DNA of 64,000 nt from Firmicutes bacterium UBA3553 (GTDB lineage Bacteria > Bacillota > Clostridia > Tissierellales > Sedimentibacteraceae). Positions within the stretch are counted from its first letter, which is position 1. Each line of letters opens with the position of its first letter. A program made the position numbers and the translations under genes. Positions 36,501-44,687 of this stretch are shown in pieces. Location of the stretch: assembly GCA_002381185.1 (NCBI GenBank), contig DFOA01000010.1, positions 1 through 64,000 on the forward strand, written 5' to 3'. Under the pieces are notes generated by a model. That model saw only the letters and a program-made list of their open reading frames with translations, searched no databases and was not told where the DNA came from.

Positions 36501-36566
36501 GACGGTCAAAGTCTAATCACAGGAGGATCAGCTTTACAAGACGGACGTGTGAATTTAACGAATTAA
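33501..36566 (+). CDS. Very large secreted protein with BIG2 and PKD-like domains
   Basis: 1021 aa. Signal peptide (KKTLSILLILIIVFQVWGVLP, cut near residue 28), a beta-rich N-terminal domain to about 235, one clear BIG2 Ig-like domain (residues about 237-325; VSPSEADNTGLMWTSSDLSVATVDS is its signature region), then several PKD-like segments (VADFVIDKNPM, PTVDFNLVSN). No sortase signal. Ribosome site GGAGG lies in the end of the preceding gene, so translation is coupled. It is likely an extended adhesin of the ICE. Confidence 0.8.
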   Translation: MKIKKTLSILLILIIVFQVWGVLPDAYSATQIIDFSSQNDINYFEISAYHGWGRDYTRSDYNVYVSGKQLVFASSMTDLFPMASLQLQGARKVEFKLKTSHSGSQYTWGDSFNIDFNDGTTIRFHPNMGSRAGFEYYGLCAQSAGYDDWDDGSIFKFIVKSITGNIVDLGKVNSTGTYTTYSIEIKNGTLIMTSDLGYTFTEPIGNRRMTRIWFDPLRQWNCTQAKGYLDDVFITPGIQVGSISIDGQSSVEKGKTINLKATVSPSEADNTGLMWTSSDLSVATVDSIGNTAIVRGIKKGTVTITAAAQDGSGVTASKTITVTSGSLQGESSYILVDDIVEYQTGYSDAENDPRYGDEYKYIHNPYSLNGVTLDNVMYVDFNDKWFDIAYKQFPKVGTYKVQYRVKDNPPASANNSNFANYRYYSDVAESTIYVHRKPIAMYTISGSTVIDNSYDLDHSISHSTKGIDLWEWQYVNSNGYTWTGSYGTAPGAWGTKQEGIDTVNYLIWLYSGVQYKIILRVRDIEGAWSDPCIKAAGEISRPVADFVIDKNPMLYKTDTQKITNMSYDTNGLTLSHQWTVTKGGQTVLSSTANDISVILNQIIDNLYPNVIGTYNVSLKVTNSAGVQSDIVTKTFDVIVHNQVPTVDFNLVSNESPAWSFPKVLGLHTLRYRPTASFFHEEKTRFNVNAIDPNIDNLGFDYNWKLERFAVKDINNISGTAANTYSYTTQVPFTNSFKGQGLPWGAYRITVSVTDKPPVPPYASGDAKTATVTKVYYLIPELSLTGSFESENTEVIVGDTITMKAKTSKETENVYCVFAGTNYVLSKVSEDSNFAYWEKNVVVPDSITESGTYYLNFAGSTTYGGNGNITREIRDSVPIDIVALKLINFRITDIVNHPDVSFPYTKEMLVNELIKYKAGYYVTFRIDSKGKPDSVFGRVDIGNNGSIDQIINLTKVASGDTETWQGRFYTPSALAINTIISIKLDCLKGTVTYNYNTKENWDGQSLITGGSALQDGRVNLTN

Positions 36567-36585
36567 GTAATTTCCTATAATAAGT

Positions 36586-36653
36586 AGCCTCCAATAATTT
36601 ACATACACTCTATTATTTGATAAAATAGTTTAGGTGTATAATTTTTGGAGGCT
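36586..36653 (+). promoter_or_regulatory. Hairpin that buries the ribosome site of the next gene
   Basis: AGCCTCCAA (36586-36594) pairs perfectly with TTGGAGGCT (36645-36653), and an inner arm ATACAC (36603-36608) pairs with GTGTAT (36634-36639). The 3' arm contains the GGAGG of the membrane protein that starts at 36657, so the fold would block its translation; it may also reduce read-through from the gene upstream. Confidence 0.6.
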
Positions 36654-36656
36654 TTC

Positions 36657-37559
36657 ATGGGGACTATAAATTTAATTAATTTCGAGGCTCAAGTAATTGG
36701 TGGCGATATTCTTTACAAAGTAGTAATGACTTGTACAACAATATATATATTTTTTAAAATAACATATTTTATTATGAATAAGATTGAGTTAAAAGAAAAA
36801 AACGGATTGAAAGTATTGAAGATTAAAAAATATGGCGAAGAAGTATTGTTACTAAGTCTTTTATATTGTGTTTTGGTGCCGACTAGTAATTATGTATTTT
36901 TTTTGATTGGTATAAAATTGATTGGGTATGATACAGATATTATGAACAAGATTATAGGGATAGCTCTTATAATCGAAATATTGACAATTTTAGATTTGCT
37001 TTTAGTAGCGAAGGTAAATCGGATAATAAATAAATACAATTCAGGAATGAAAAGTAAATTCGTATTAATTAGCTTTATTATATGGTTTCAATATATACTG
37101 CTTTTGTTAATCTTTGCAATACAAATTTTAAAAATACGCGTAGAAAGCTTATTGATTGCTGATATTTGGTTATCAGTTTGGATTATAAGTTTATCTATTT
37201 ATTCAATAAAGTTATTATTATATTCAACATTCAATAAAACGAACATTATTTTTCATTCTGATAGAATAGAAATTTTAGCTAAAACAAATCATTATTATAA
37301 GTATGAGTTCGTAGAAAATATAATGATTAGAGGGCAAATAAAATCCGAACAGGATAATGTAATTATTATGGACAATAACAGAAATAAAATTAGAACAATA
37401 AAGCGTGATTGGATAGAAAAAATTAATGTTTTGAGAGCGGATGGATCTATTAGAAAAAGTATTGGTAAAGATATAATTAAAAATACAATTATAGACTATA
37501 GAACGTCAAATAAAAAAAGACTAACTTTAAAAAATTTTAAAAAGCCCGGATCTGATTAG
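36657..37559 (+). CDS. Membrane protein with C-terminal soluble domain
   Basis: 300 aa, about five to six membrane helices to about residue 195, then a soluble part (IIFHSDRIEILAKTNHYYKYEFVENIMI) of beta-type. Not recognised; the pattern resembles PH-like or DUF-type membrane sensors. ATG 36657 lies 5 bp after GGAGG, which is inside a hairpin. Very AT-rich, like other ICE genes. Confidence 0.6.
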   Translation: MGTINLINFEAQVIGGDILYKVVMTCTTIYIFFKITYFIMNKIELKEKNGLKVLKIKKYGEEVLLLSLLYCVLVPTSNYVFFLIGIKLIGYDTDIMNKIIGIALIIEILTILDLLLVAKVNRIINKYNSGMKSKFVLISFIIWFQYILLLLIFAIQILKIRVESLLIADIWLSVWIISLSIYSIKLLLYSTFNKTNIIFHSDRIEILAKTNHYYKYEFVENIMIRGQIKSEQDNVIIMDNNRNKIRTIKRDWIEKINVLRADGSIRKSIGKDIIKNTIIDYRTSNKKRLTLKNFKKPGSD

Positions 37560-37577
37560 ACCGGGTTTATTATTTTA
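37542..37577 (+). terminator. Terminator after the 36.7-kb membrane gene
   Basis: AGCCCGG and CCGGGTTT form a stem around the stop codon, followed by T-rich sequence. Confidence 0.7.
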
Positions 37578-37590
37578 ATTAGGAGGCATT

Positions 37591-37839
37591 ATGGTAGATA
37601 GAATATTTTTAATTATTTTGATAATAATTATTGCAATATCGTTTGTTTCAATAAATGCAAGATTAGAGATTATCCAAAGTAAACTTGAATCGGACACATT
37701 AAATGTAAAAGTATTAGAAAGAGTACAGGTTTTGAAAGAATTGGATTTCTCTTATGAAGAGATATTAAAAAATGTAAGTGATAAATATTGCGTAGCAAGT
37801 GATGAATTGAAAAATTTGCTTAAGGAAGGAGCTGAATGA
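37591..37839 (+). CDS. Small membrane-anchored protein
   Basis: 82 aa. One N-terminal membrane helix (IFLIILIIIIAISFVSI), then a charged helical region with coiled-coil character (LEIIQSKLESDTLNVKVLE). GGAGG lies ahead of the ATG; the stop abuts the prepilin peptidase start. Not recognised; its place suggests an accessory role in prepilin processing or regulation. Confidence 0.6.
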   Translation: MVDRIFLIILIIIIAISFVSINARLEIIQSKLESDTLNVKVLERVQVLKELDFSYEEILKNVSDKYCVASDELKNLLKEGAE

Positions 37840-38259
37840 TTGCAAAATATAATATATATAACAACAATAATATTGCTTATGAAAATATCTATTATAGATA
37901 TAAAACAAAAAATAATTCCTGACAGACTGAACATAGTAGTTTCACTGTTAGGAATTTTCAATTTAATACTGAATTATGAAAACTGCAAAATGTACATTGC
38001 TTCATCTGCAATCACTTTTGCAGTTTTTTTATTCCTTGCCATGTTGACTGACGGCGGCATCGGAGGAGGTGATATAAAACTTTTTACAGCATTAGGCCTT
38101 ATATTTGGAGTAGAAATTTTGAAAATAATAGCTGTTACTTTTGTATCAGCAGCTATTATTTCAATTGCAAGAGTGCTTCTAGAGCTAATAAATATAAAAG
38201 AAAGCACAGCTCTGGCTCCTTATATATGTGCAGCAACAATAATACATTTTGTATTTTAA
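37840..38259 (+). CDS. tadV: Prepilin peptidase (A24 family, TadV/CpaA type)
   Basis: 139 aa, short A24 protease of the Tad type without the N-terminal methylase region. The two catalytic Asp positions are visible: SIIDIKQKIIPDRL near residue 18, and GGIGGGDIKLFTALG near 72 (GxGD). About four membrane helices. It would cut the leaders of the prepilins encoded 12 kb upstream. The start is TTG directly after the stop of the previous gene, behind AGGAG. Its distance from the rest of the Tad locus is unusual. Confidence 0.88.
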   Translation: MQNIIYITTIILLMKISIIDIKQKIIPDRLNIVVSLLGIFNLILNYENCKMYIASSAITFAVFLFLAMLTDGGIGGGDIKLFTALGLIFGVEILKIIAVTFVSAAIISIARVLLELINIKESTALAPYICAATIIHFVF

Positions 38260-38290
38260 GCTATTGAAACCTTAAAAGGAGACAAATATT

Positions 38291-38593
38291 ATGTTTTATA
38301 TTGAAGATATCAAAGAATTTCGACTTGATGATAAAATTAGATACTCAGTCAGAGATTCAACAAGGTGTAAGTATTTTGATTGTTTACTTGTCTTTCAGGC
38401 AGACTTCATTTTTCTATTTGAAATAGTTGATAAAGACATTTCAGACAACAAAATTTGTGTCTCAAAGATAGATTACTTTTTAAACAGTAATTTGATAAAA
38501 AGCACATTAGAAACAGAAAGAAACTTTACTATTGACCGTAAGAGACAGAAAGTCGAAGGGGACTTCCTTTTTTCTTTCAGAAAGCATTCTTAA
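38291..38593 (+). CDS. Hypothetical protein ahead of oriT
   Basis: 100 aa, soluble, mixed charge, no recognised motif (YFDCLLVFQADFIFLFEIVD is a central hydrophobic strand region). AAGGAG lies ahead of the ATG. The stop lies within the first palindrome of the oriT-like region. Not recognised. Confidence 0.5.
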   Translation: MFYIEDIKEFRLDDKIRYSVRDSTRCKYFDCLLVFQADFIFLFEIVDKDISDNKICVSKIDYFLNSNLIKSTLETERNFTIDRKRQKVEGDFLFSFRKHS

Positions 38594-38713
38594 AACTCTG
38601 TTTTAAGAATAGCAAGCAGTGGAAATGGCTAGCCATTACCGAAATTTTAGGGGATACCCCTAAGACCCCTGCGGAAGCAGAATTCACAATTAAGTTGAAT
38701 TGGTGGTGATAAA
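38586..38713. other. Putative origin of transfer (oriT)
   Basis: Between an unknown gene and mobC lie three inverted repeats: ATTCTTAAAA/TTTTAAGAAT (38586-38610), the palindrome AATGGCTAGCCATT (38624-38637) and TTAGGGG-ATA-CCCCTAA (38647-38663), followed by GACCCCTGCG. Stacked palindromes with a GC-rich nic-like stretch right upstream of MobC and a MOBP relaxase are typical for oriT of this ICE group. The nick site itself is not proven. Confidence 0.7.
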
Positions 38714-39055
38714 TTGACTATAAACAGAAAAAGAAAAAATGTATTTTTTGTTAGAACTACGGATGAAGAATATAAAAAGATAATGGAAAAAGTATCAGCA
38801 TCTAAAATGAACAAAAATAGATTCTTTATTAATGCAGCACTAAGGAAAGAAATAATTATTTACGACCTTACAAGCATATTTGAGCTTTCAGCACAGATAA
38901 GCAGAATAGGAAACAATGTAAATCAAATTGCTAAGAAACTTAATCAAGGGGGAAAAATTAGCGCATCGGAAATAAATTATTTATATGCATCTTTAGAAAA
39001 TATAAATAATGTTATCATGGAAATTTACAATGATGTATCAGAAAAGCAGGAATAA
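38714..39055 (+). CDS. mobC: MobC-like relaxosome accessory protein
   Basis: 113 aa. Ribbon-helix-helix-like start (VFFVRTTDEEYKKIMEKVSASKMNKNRFFINAAL, split across residues 9-43) and the MobC signature ISRIGNNVNQIAKKLNQ near residue 65. It binds oriT and helps the relaxase. The start is TTG behind GGTGGTGAT. It lies 3 bp before the relaxase. Confidence 0.9.
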   Translation: MTINRKRKNVFFVRTTDEEYKKIMEKVSASKMNKNRFFINAALRKEIIIYDLTSIFELSAQISRIGNNVNQIAKKLNQGGKISASEINYLYASLENINNVIMEIYNDVSEKQE

Positions 39056-39058
39056 ATT

Positions 39059-40546
39059 ATGGCATATGTAAAACGCTTGACAATTCATACAACTCTTTTA
39101 AAAGCTTTAAAGTATGTAGAAAATCCTAAAAAAACAAATGAGAAAATTTTAATCAGTTCCAACAAGTGCAATCAAAATGAAAATATAGCAATTAAAGAGA
39201 TGAGGGAACTTAAAAAATTTCATGAAAAAGAAGACGGTATACAAGGATTTCATTTTATACAAAGTTTTAAAAAAGGAGAAGTATCAGAAGAAGAGGCTCA
39301 CCAGATAGGTAAAGAATGGGCTGCGAAATTTCTTGATGATAATTATCAATATATACTTAGTACACATACCGACAGGGATCATATACATAATCATATTGTT
39401 ATAAATTCTGTAGGACTCAATGGAAAAAAATATAACAGTTGTATTAATGAAAGGGAAGACATTAGAAGATATTCTGACCTAGTTTGTTTAGAGCATGGAT
39501 TAAGTATAATTGAAAGAAAAGGAAATATTAAATATAAGTCATATAAAGAATGGCTTGAAAGTAAAAATAAAACTTCTTGGAAAGATGTTGTACGTGAGGA
39601 TATAGATTTTGTTATTTCTTCTTCAGCAAGCTTTGAAGAATTCATTCAAAAAATGAAATCTGAAGGCTACTATATTAAGTATGGTGAAAAAGTAAAATAC
39701 ATGACTTTCCAAAAATCAGGCATGAAGAAAGCTGTAAGAGGAAAGAGACTTGGAGAAGATTACTCTGAAGAAAGCATAAGGGAAAGAATTAAATATAAAG
39801 AATTTAATATCAGTCATCTTAAATCAAAAGATTACAGAAGATATAAGATTGATCGGAACAGTCTTGAATATCAGGTAAGAAAATTAACCTATAGGTCTGT
39901 ATCACTTAATATAAGTATCAGGCTTATTATTTTATTATTTCAAATTATTTTCCGTAACAATCAACTTACCTGGGAAAAGGATAATCGACCAGTAAAATAC
40001 ACATATGCACAAAAGAAAGCAATCAGCGGTATTAAAGATTTGACTACTAGTCTAAATCTTTTAGATAAATACAATTTGAAGACAAGGAGTGATGTTAAAA
40101 ATGTCGTACAAGACTTAAACCAAAAAATATACTTTGAGGATGAGAAGCTTAAGAAATTAGAAAACCTGCAATCTAAAAGTGCTGCAATTGTGACTGAAAT
40201 TGATCTATACAACAAATACAAAAGTTATTATGAAGAATATAAGTCATCAATTTTAAAGGCAGCATATAAGAAAAGGCATGAATATGAATTGGAAAAATTC
40301 GAGGAATGTAAAAATAGGCTGAATAAGTTTGGCTTAAAAGAATCCGAATTTGAAAAATTCAAAAATAATTATGAAAAAATTAATGTACAGATGGGGGCGG
40401 TACAGGAAGAAAAGGAAAAGATATTTCAGGAATTATTTGACGTTGAAACGTTAAATAAATATTTAGATGATGAGAAACGTGAAGAAGTTTTGAGAGAAAT
40501 AACTTTGGTAAGAACTAACGATGATAAAACTGAAAAGGAGCGGTAA
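39059..40546 (+). CDS. MOBP-type relaxase
   Basis: 495 aa. Motif III THTDRDHIHNHIVIN with H103, D105, H108, H110 and H112 holds the metal; the candidate nicking Tyr is in ALKYVENP near residue 20. The catalytic domain spans about 1-230; the rest is a charged, coiled-coil-rich tail. It nicks oriT and leads the strand into the recipient. It is in operon with mobC and the following genes. It is shorter than many relaxases but complete in its motifs. Confidence 0.93.
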   Translation: MAYVKRLTIHTTLLKALKYVENPKKTNEKILISSNKCNQNENIAIKEMRELKKFHEKEDGIQGFHFIQSFKKGEVSEEEAHQIGKEWAAKFLDDNYQYILSTHTDRDHIHNHIVINSVGLNGKKYNSCINEREDIRRYSDLVCLEHGLSIIERKGNIKYKSYKEWLESKNKTSWKDVVREDIDFVISSSASFEEFIQKMKSEGYYIKYGEKVKYMTFQKSGMKKAVRGKRLGEDYSEESIRERIKYKEFNISHLKSKDYRRYKIDRNSLEYQVRKLTYRSVSLNISIRLIILLFQIIFRNNQLTWEKDNRPVKYTYAQKKAISGIKDLTTSLNLLDKYNLKTRSDVKNVVQDLNQKIYFEDEKLKKLENLQSKSAAIVTEIDLYNKYKSYYEEYKSSILKAAYKKRHEYELEKFEECKNRLNKFGLKESEFEKFKNNYEKINVQMGAVQEEKEKIFQELFDVETLNKYLDDEKREEVLREITLVRTNDDKTEKER

Positions 40547-40548
40547 AA

Positions 40549-41565
40549 ATGAGTGATAGAAAAACTGATGATAAGATTATCAGAGATATTGATGAAGCAG
40601 AGGCAGTTGCATACAAACAGGTATTTGGAATTTTTGACAAAGATAACGGAGACTTCATAAAAATAAAATCTGAGGAAAAAGCACCGACAGAACTCAAGAA
40701 AGGGACTAGGAAGTCTACCAGAAAAACAAAATCCGAGATTAAGGATGAAATAAATTTGTTTATTCAAGAGCTGTCTGAAAAAGAACTCAGCAGCATGGTA
40801 ATAACTATAAAGCTTAATGGGATGGCTGAAGAATATGTTAATGACGAAAAAGCCGGTACAAAATATTTATCAAAGGAGGATCAAATAGAAAAAATTAAGG
40901 AGACTATAAAAGGATTTAAAAATATCGTTATTGTACATTCGGAAGAGGAGCTTCTAAAACATCAGGAAGACTTTAAAAAGAAGCAGGAAAAGGTCAAGGC
41001 TGCTGAAAATAAGAGTAAAGCTGACAAAGGTACAGATGGAAATGGAGCATCTGAGCCTGCAATTAAAACCCAGGTTTATATTAGAATATCCGAAAAGGAT
41101 TATCAAGCTGTAAAGGATATAATTGATAAGGAAAACATCAAGATTATAGCTAATAAGGTAAAAACAAGGGATGACAAGAGTGGAATAAACATGGTTATTA
41201 AATTCCAAGATGCAGATAAGGTCAGGAATATACTAAGTCAAAATGATATTCCGGTTTTGCAGGATGTAGACGGCAACATAGATTGGGATAATATTAAGGA
41301 AAGAAGCAATAAGGTGGAAAATATTACGGCAGAGCAATTAAGAGAATTTCAGGATAAGAATAAAGATAAGTTTGATTATATTGCTTTTAGAAAAGACGAT
41401 GCTTACACAATATTTGCAGATAAGAAATGCGATATTGCTATAGAGACCGGAAAAAAGACATTAAAGCAGCTTGATGAAAAAGTTAAAGACTACAGAAATA
41501 ACAATTTAAGCAAATCAGAACATAAAATTGAAAACAAGGCAAAGAATTCGAAGGGGGAAAGATAA
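40549..41565 (+). CDS. Unrecognised charged protein of the transfer operon
   Basis: 338 aa, very rich in Lys and Glu, soluble. It has two alpha/beta segments (about 80-140 and 175-240; VYIRISEKDYQAVKDIID is the start of the second) joined by a Lys-rich linker. It lies 2 bp after the relaxase and overlaps PcfB by 1 bp, so it is a true operon member. A role in relaxosome or coupling is likely from position only. Confidence 0.6.
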   Translation: MSDRKTDDKIIRDIDEAEAVAYKQVFGIFDKDNGDFIKIKSEEKAPTELKKGTRKSTRKTKSEIKDEINLFIQELSEKELSSMVITIKLNGMAEEYVNDEKAGTKYLSKEDQIEKIKETIKGFKNIVIVHSEEELLKHQEDFKKKQEKVKAAENKSKADKGTDGNGASEPAIKTQVYIRISEKDYQAVKDIIDKENIKIIANKVKTRDDKSGINMVIKFQDADKVRNILSQNDIPVLQDVDGNIDWDNIKERSNKVENITAEQLREFQDKNKDKFDYIAFRKDDAYTIFADKKCDIAIETGKKTLKQLDEKVKDYRNNNLSKSEHKIENKAKNSKGER

Positions 41566-42386
41566 TGAATACAGGAGGAGATACAGCAAGTATTTTGATG
41601 GCCTTCAGTGCAGAGGTAAGTAAAGAAGGATTAAAAAGCGGAGTAGAGCTATTAAAATTTCTTATAATGGGATACCTGAATAAAAAAGGTGTTCTTAATG
41701 CCGGTGAAGTAAACATGAAAAGGATGCTGGAGAGCGGTGAGGAAATTAAGACGATGGATCTCAATACGAAAGATGCTGAAGCGTTCGCCAGAATGGCTAA
41801 AGATTCGGGAATTACCTTTGCTTTTTTTCAAAAGGGTGAAGAAAAACATACAATAGCATATTTAGCAAAGGAAGCAGAACTCATTAATAAGATGCTTGAT
41901 ATTATTAAACAGGGAAAAGTCAAGGATATAGAACAAACTGAGAAAGTTTTGGAAGAATATAGAGTAGGTTCCGACAAAACATTTATTGTTGATAAGGACA
42001 ACCCTGAAAACTATATTCAAGTTGATACTAAGGGAATTCAAAAAACATACCTTGTTGATAAGAGCAATCCGGAGAATTATGTAAAAATTAAAGAGGATTT
42101 AAATAAGAATTCCATTGAAGCTGAAATAACTGTAAATGGACAAACAAAGACTGTAAGCGGTAAAGATGCGGTAAAAAGTGAAATGTTAAAACATGCTAAG
42201 AAATTCAAGAATCCTGAGTTAGTTGAAAATGAGGCTGAGATTGACAAATTAAAGGAAACATTTATAAAAAAAGATGATAGAAAAACGATGGAACAGGTAA
42301 ATAAACAGATCAAAGAAGTTAGAGAAAAATTACCCAAACAGTCAAAAAAGCAAAAAAGTAAATCTAAAGAAAGGAGCGACAGGTAA
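41565..42386 (+). CDS. PcfB-like protein (DUF3801) with duplicated C-terminal repeat
   Basis: 273 aa. The N-terminal 130 residues match the PcfB/DUF3801 pattern (LNTKDAEAFARMAKDSGI, FAFFQKGEEKHTIAYLAKEAELINKML). PcfB of pCF10 links the relaxosome to the coupling protein PcfC. After residue 138 there are two copies of a VDKxNPENYxxV unit, then a basic tail (QSKKQKSKSKERSDR). The next gene is the coupling protein, with no gap. Confidence 0.85.
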   Translation: MNTGGDTASILMAFSAEVSKEGLKSGVELLKFLIMGYLNKKGVLNAGEVNMKRMLESGEEIKTMDLNTKDAEAFARMAKDSGITFAFFQKGEEKHTIAYLAKEAELINKMLDIIKQGKVKDIEQTEKVLEEYRVGSDKTFIVDKDNPENYIQVDTKGIQKTYLVDKSNPENYVKIKEDLNKNSIEAEITVNGQTKTVSGKDAVKSEMLKHAKKFKNPELVENEAEIDKLKETFIKKDDRKTMEQVNKQIKEVREKLPKQSKKQKSKSKERSDR

Positions 42387-44327
42387 TTGCTGACTGAACA
42401 GGAAAAAAGAAAAAGAAAGGTCAGGCAGAATATAATATTATTTATAATAATATATTTTGCTTTCAGTTTCTATATTATTCATGCGGGAGCGGTTTTAAGT
42501 AGCTATGATAAGTTGATTAATCACATTGATAGCTTTGACAAAGATATAGCTGAACATATTAAAACCGTTCCTTTTTTTATTCCGAATGTTGAGCAAATAA
42601 AATTATGGCTTTTTACCTCTGTTTTCTATTGGGCTGTTGCAGCATTGATTCTATTAGATCTACAGAAAAAGTACATGTTTGGGAAGGAACATGGTACAGC
42701 AAAATGGGGAGATAAGAAAGATATTGAAAAGATAAGAGATAAAGATGACAGCAAGAATATAATATTGACCAAGACCGAAATGCTTAGCACTGATACAAGA
42801 AAAACAAGAAAAAATTTGAATGTGTTGGTTGTAGGAGGAGCCGGTACAGGAAAGAGCCGTTTTGTGGCAAAGCCGAATCTGCTTCAAGCTAATACGAGCT
42901 ATGTTATAACTGATACAAAGGGAGACCTTGTCAGAGACACGGGACAATCTTATATTGAAGCAGGGTTTAAATTAAAAGTGTTTAATCTTATTGAAATGGG
43001 TTATAGCCTCTGCTATAACCTTTTTGCATATATAAGAAGCGAGACGGATGTTCTTAAAATTATAAACGCTTTGATTAAAAACACTAATCCAAAAGGATAC
43101 ACTGGAGGCAACGATCCATTTTGGGAAAAATCAGAAGCAGCCTTGCTGCAGGCGATATTTTTTTATATCTGGTATGAGATAGTTCCTGAAGAGCAGAACA
43201 TGAAGACGGTAATGCAGTTATTAAAGTATGCAAATGTTAAAGAGGAGGACGAGAGTTATGTAAGTGATTTGGATATTATTTTTAATGAATTAGAAAAAGA
43301 TAAGCCTAACCACATTGCAAACCGCCAATATACAATCTTTAAACAAGGTGCCGGAAAGACTGCAAAGTCCATACTTATTTCTATAGGAGTTAGATTGGCA
43401 GCATTCAATATTGATGCTGTTGCAAATCTTACCTCAAAGGATGAACTTGAACTTGATAAATTGGGTGATGAGAAGACAGCATTATTTATAGTCATCCCTG
43501 ATTCGGATACAACCTTTAACTTTCTTGCCGCAATGATGTATACACAATTATTTGACAGCTTATATTATACAGCCGACTTCAAAAATAAAGGAAGACTTAA
43601 GTACCATGTTAGGGCTATCCTTGATGAATTTGCAAACATCGGTTATATACCTGATTTTGAAAACAGAATTGCTACAATGAGAAGCCGTGAAATAAGCTGT
43701 ACAATAATACTTCAAAACCTTGCACAGCTTGAAACAATGTATAAAGATAGTTGGAAAACAATAGTCGGAAACTGTGATTCTTTCCTGTTTTTGGGAAGCA
43801 AGGAACTTAGCACTCTTGAATATGTGAGCAAGCAGCTTGGTAAAGAAACAATTGACACAAGAAATATAAATTATGGAAAGGGTAAGCAAGGAAGCACTTC
43901 ATACAACTATGGCATCCACGGCCGAGAACTTATGACTCCTGATGAAATAGGTCGAATGCCTGATGATGATTGTATTTTGATGATAAGAGGACTATATCCT
44001 TTTTACTCAAAAAAATATGTACTTGAAAATCACCCCAGGTACAAGCATCTCTATGATTACAGTGATGAAAACTACTTTGATTACAGGGATGCTAAGAAAT
44101 ATTACCAAGTAAAAAAATCTGAAGAAGAAAGAACAAAAGTTATTGAAAGATACAGCATGAAGGATTTTGAACTTGAATTCGAACAGTTGGAAAGTCTGTA
44201 TAAATCACTGAACAATAAAGAAACTGGGCCAGATGCGACTCCAGCTAATATAAAAATAGTAGAGACTTTGTATGAAGAAGAGCTATTAAATGAAGAAGAA
44301 ATTAGTAATAACGGAGGAATAAAATGA
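42387..44327 (+). CDS. virD4: VirD4/TraG-type coupling protein
   Basis: 646 aa. Two N-terminal membrane helices (about 15-38 and 72-92), Walker A GGAGTGKS near residues 150-157, Walker B AILDEFANIGYIP near 410, and TMRSREISCTIILQNLAQLE near 430. It is an ATPase that brings the relaxosome to the transfer channel. The start is TTG directly after PcfB; GAAAGGAGCG precedes it. It overlaps the next gene by 4 bp. The acidic C-terminal tail may bind substrates. Confidence 0.96.
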   Translation: MLTEQEKRKRKVRQNIILFIIIYFAFSFYIIHAGAVLSSYDKLINHIDSFDKDIAEHIKTVPFFIPNVEQIKLWLFTSVFYWAVAALILLDLQKKYMFGKEHGTAKWGDKKDIEKIRDKDDSKNIILTKTEMLSTDTRKTRKNLNVLVVGGAGTGKSRFVAKPNLLQANTSYVITDTKGDLVRDTGQSYIEAGFKLKVFNLIEMGYSLCYNLFAYIRSETDVLKIINALIKNTNPKGYTGGNDPFWEKSEAALLQAIFFYIWYEIVPEEQNMKTVMQLLKYANVKEEDESYVSDLDIIFNELEKDKPNHIANRQYTIFKQGAGKTAKSILISIGVRLAAFNIDAVANLTSKDELELDKLGDEKTALFIVIPDSDTTFNFLAAMMYTQLFDSLYYTADFKNKGRLKYHVRAILDEFANIGYIPDFENRIATMRSREISCTIILQNLAQLETMYKDSWKTIVGNCDSFLFLGSKELSTLEYVSKQLGKETIDTRNINYGKGKQGSTSYNYGIHGRELMTPDEIGRMPDDDCILMIRGLYPFYSKKYVLENHPRYKHLYDYSDENYFDYRDAKKYYQVKKSEEERTKVIERYSMKDFELEFEQLESLYKSLNNKETGPDATPANIKIVETLYEEELLNEEEISNNGGIK

Positions 44328-44638
44328 TAGTAAAAAAAATTAGTGGAAAGTTAAATATGTTTAAAATGTGGATTCTGACATTATTGATGCCTATAATGTC
44401 AACTGTAAATGTATACGCTACTGTAGATGGAGAAACACAGTATGATAATGTAGTTAATTGGATTCTTGGCTGGATAGGTAGATTAGGTATAGTAGTCGCA
44501 ATCTATGGAGCCGTTCAAATATCAAGCTCATTTTCTACGGATGATCCTGGACAAAGAAGAAAGGGTATAATGGAGCTTATCTCAGGCCTCATGCTTTGTG
44601 CCATAGGATACGGAGCTAGAGCAATTATAGGATTTTAA
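44324..44638 (+). CDS. Maff2/VirB2-like small membrane protein
   Basis: 104 aa. Signal-like first helix (MWILTLLMPIMSTVNVYA), then two helices with the short Gly-rich turn (VVNWILGWIGRLGIVVAIYGAVQ, IMELISGLMLCAIGYGA), the Maff2/TrbC pattern of ICE transfer operons. It overlaps virD4 by 4 bp. It likely is the pilin-like or channel subunit of the conjugation machine. Confidence 0.85.
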   Translation: MIVKKISGKLNMFKMWILTLLMPIMSTVNVYATVDGETQYDNVVNWILGWIGRLGIVVAIYGAVQISSSFSTDDPGQRRKGIMELISGLMLCAIGYGARAIIGF

Positions 44639-44687
44639 TGAGCAGCATGTATATGCTGCTTTTATGATATGAAAGGAAGTGATTATT

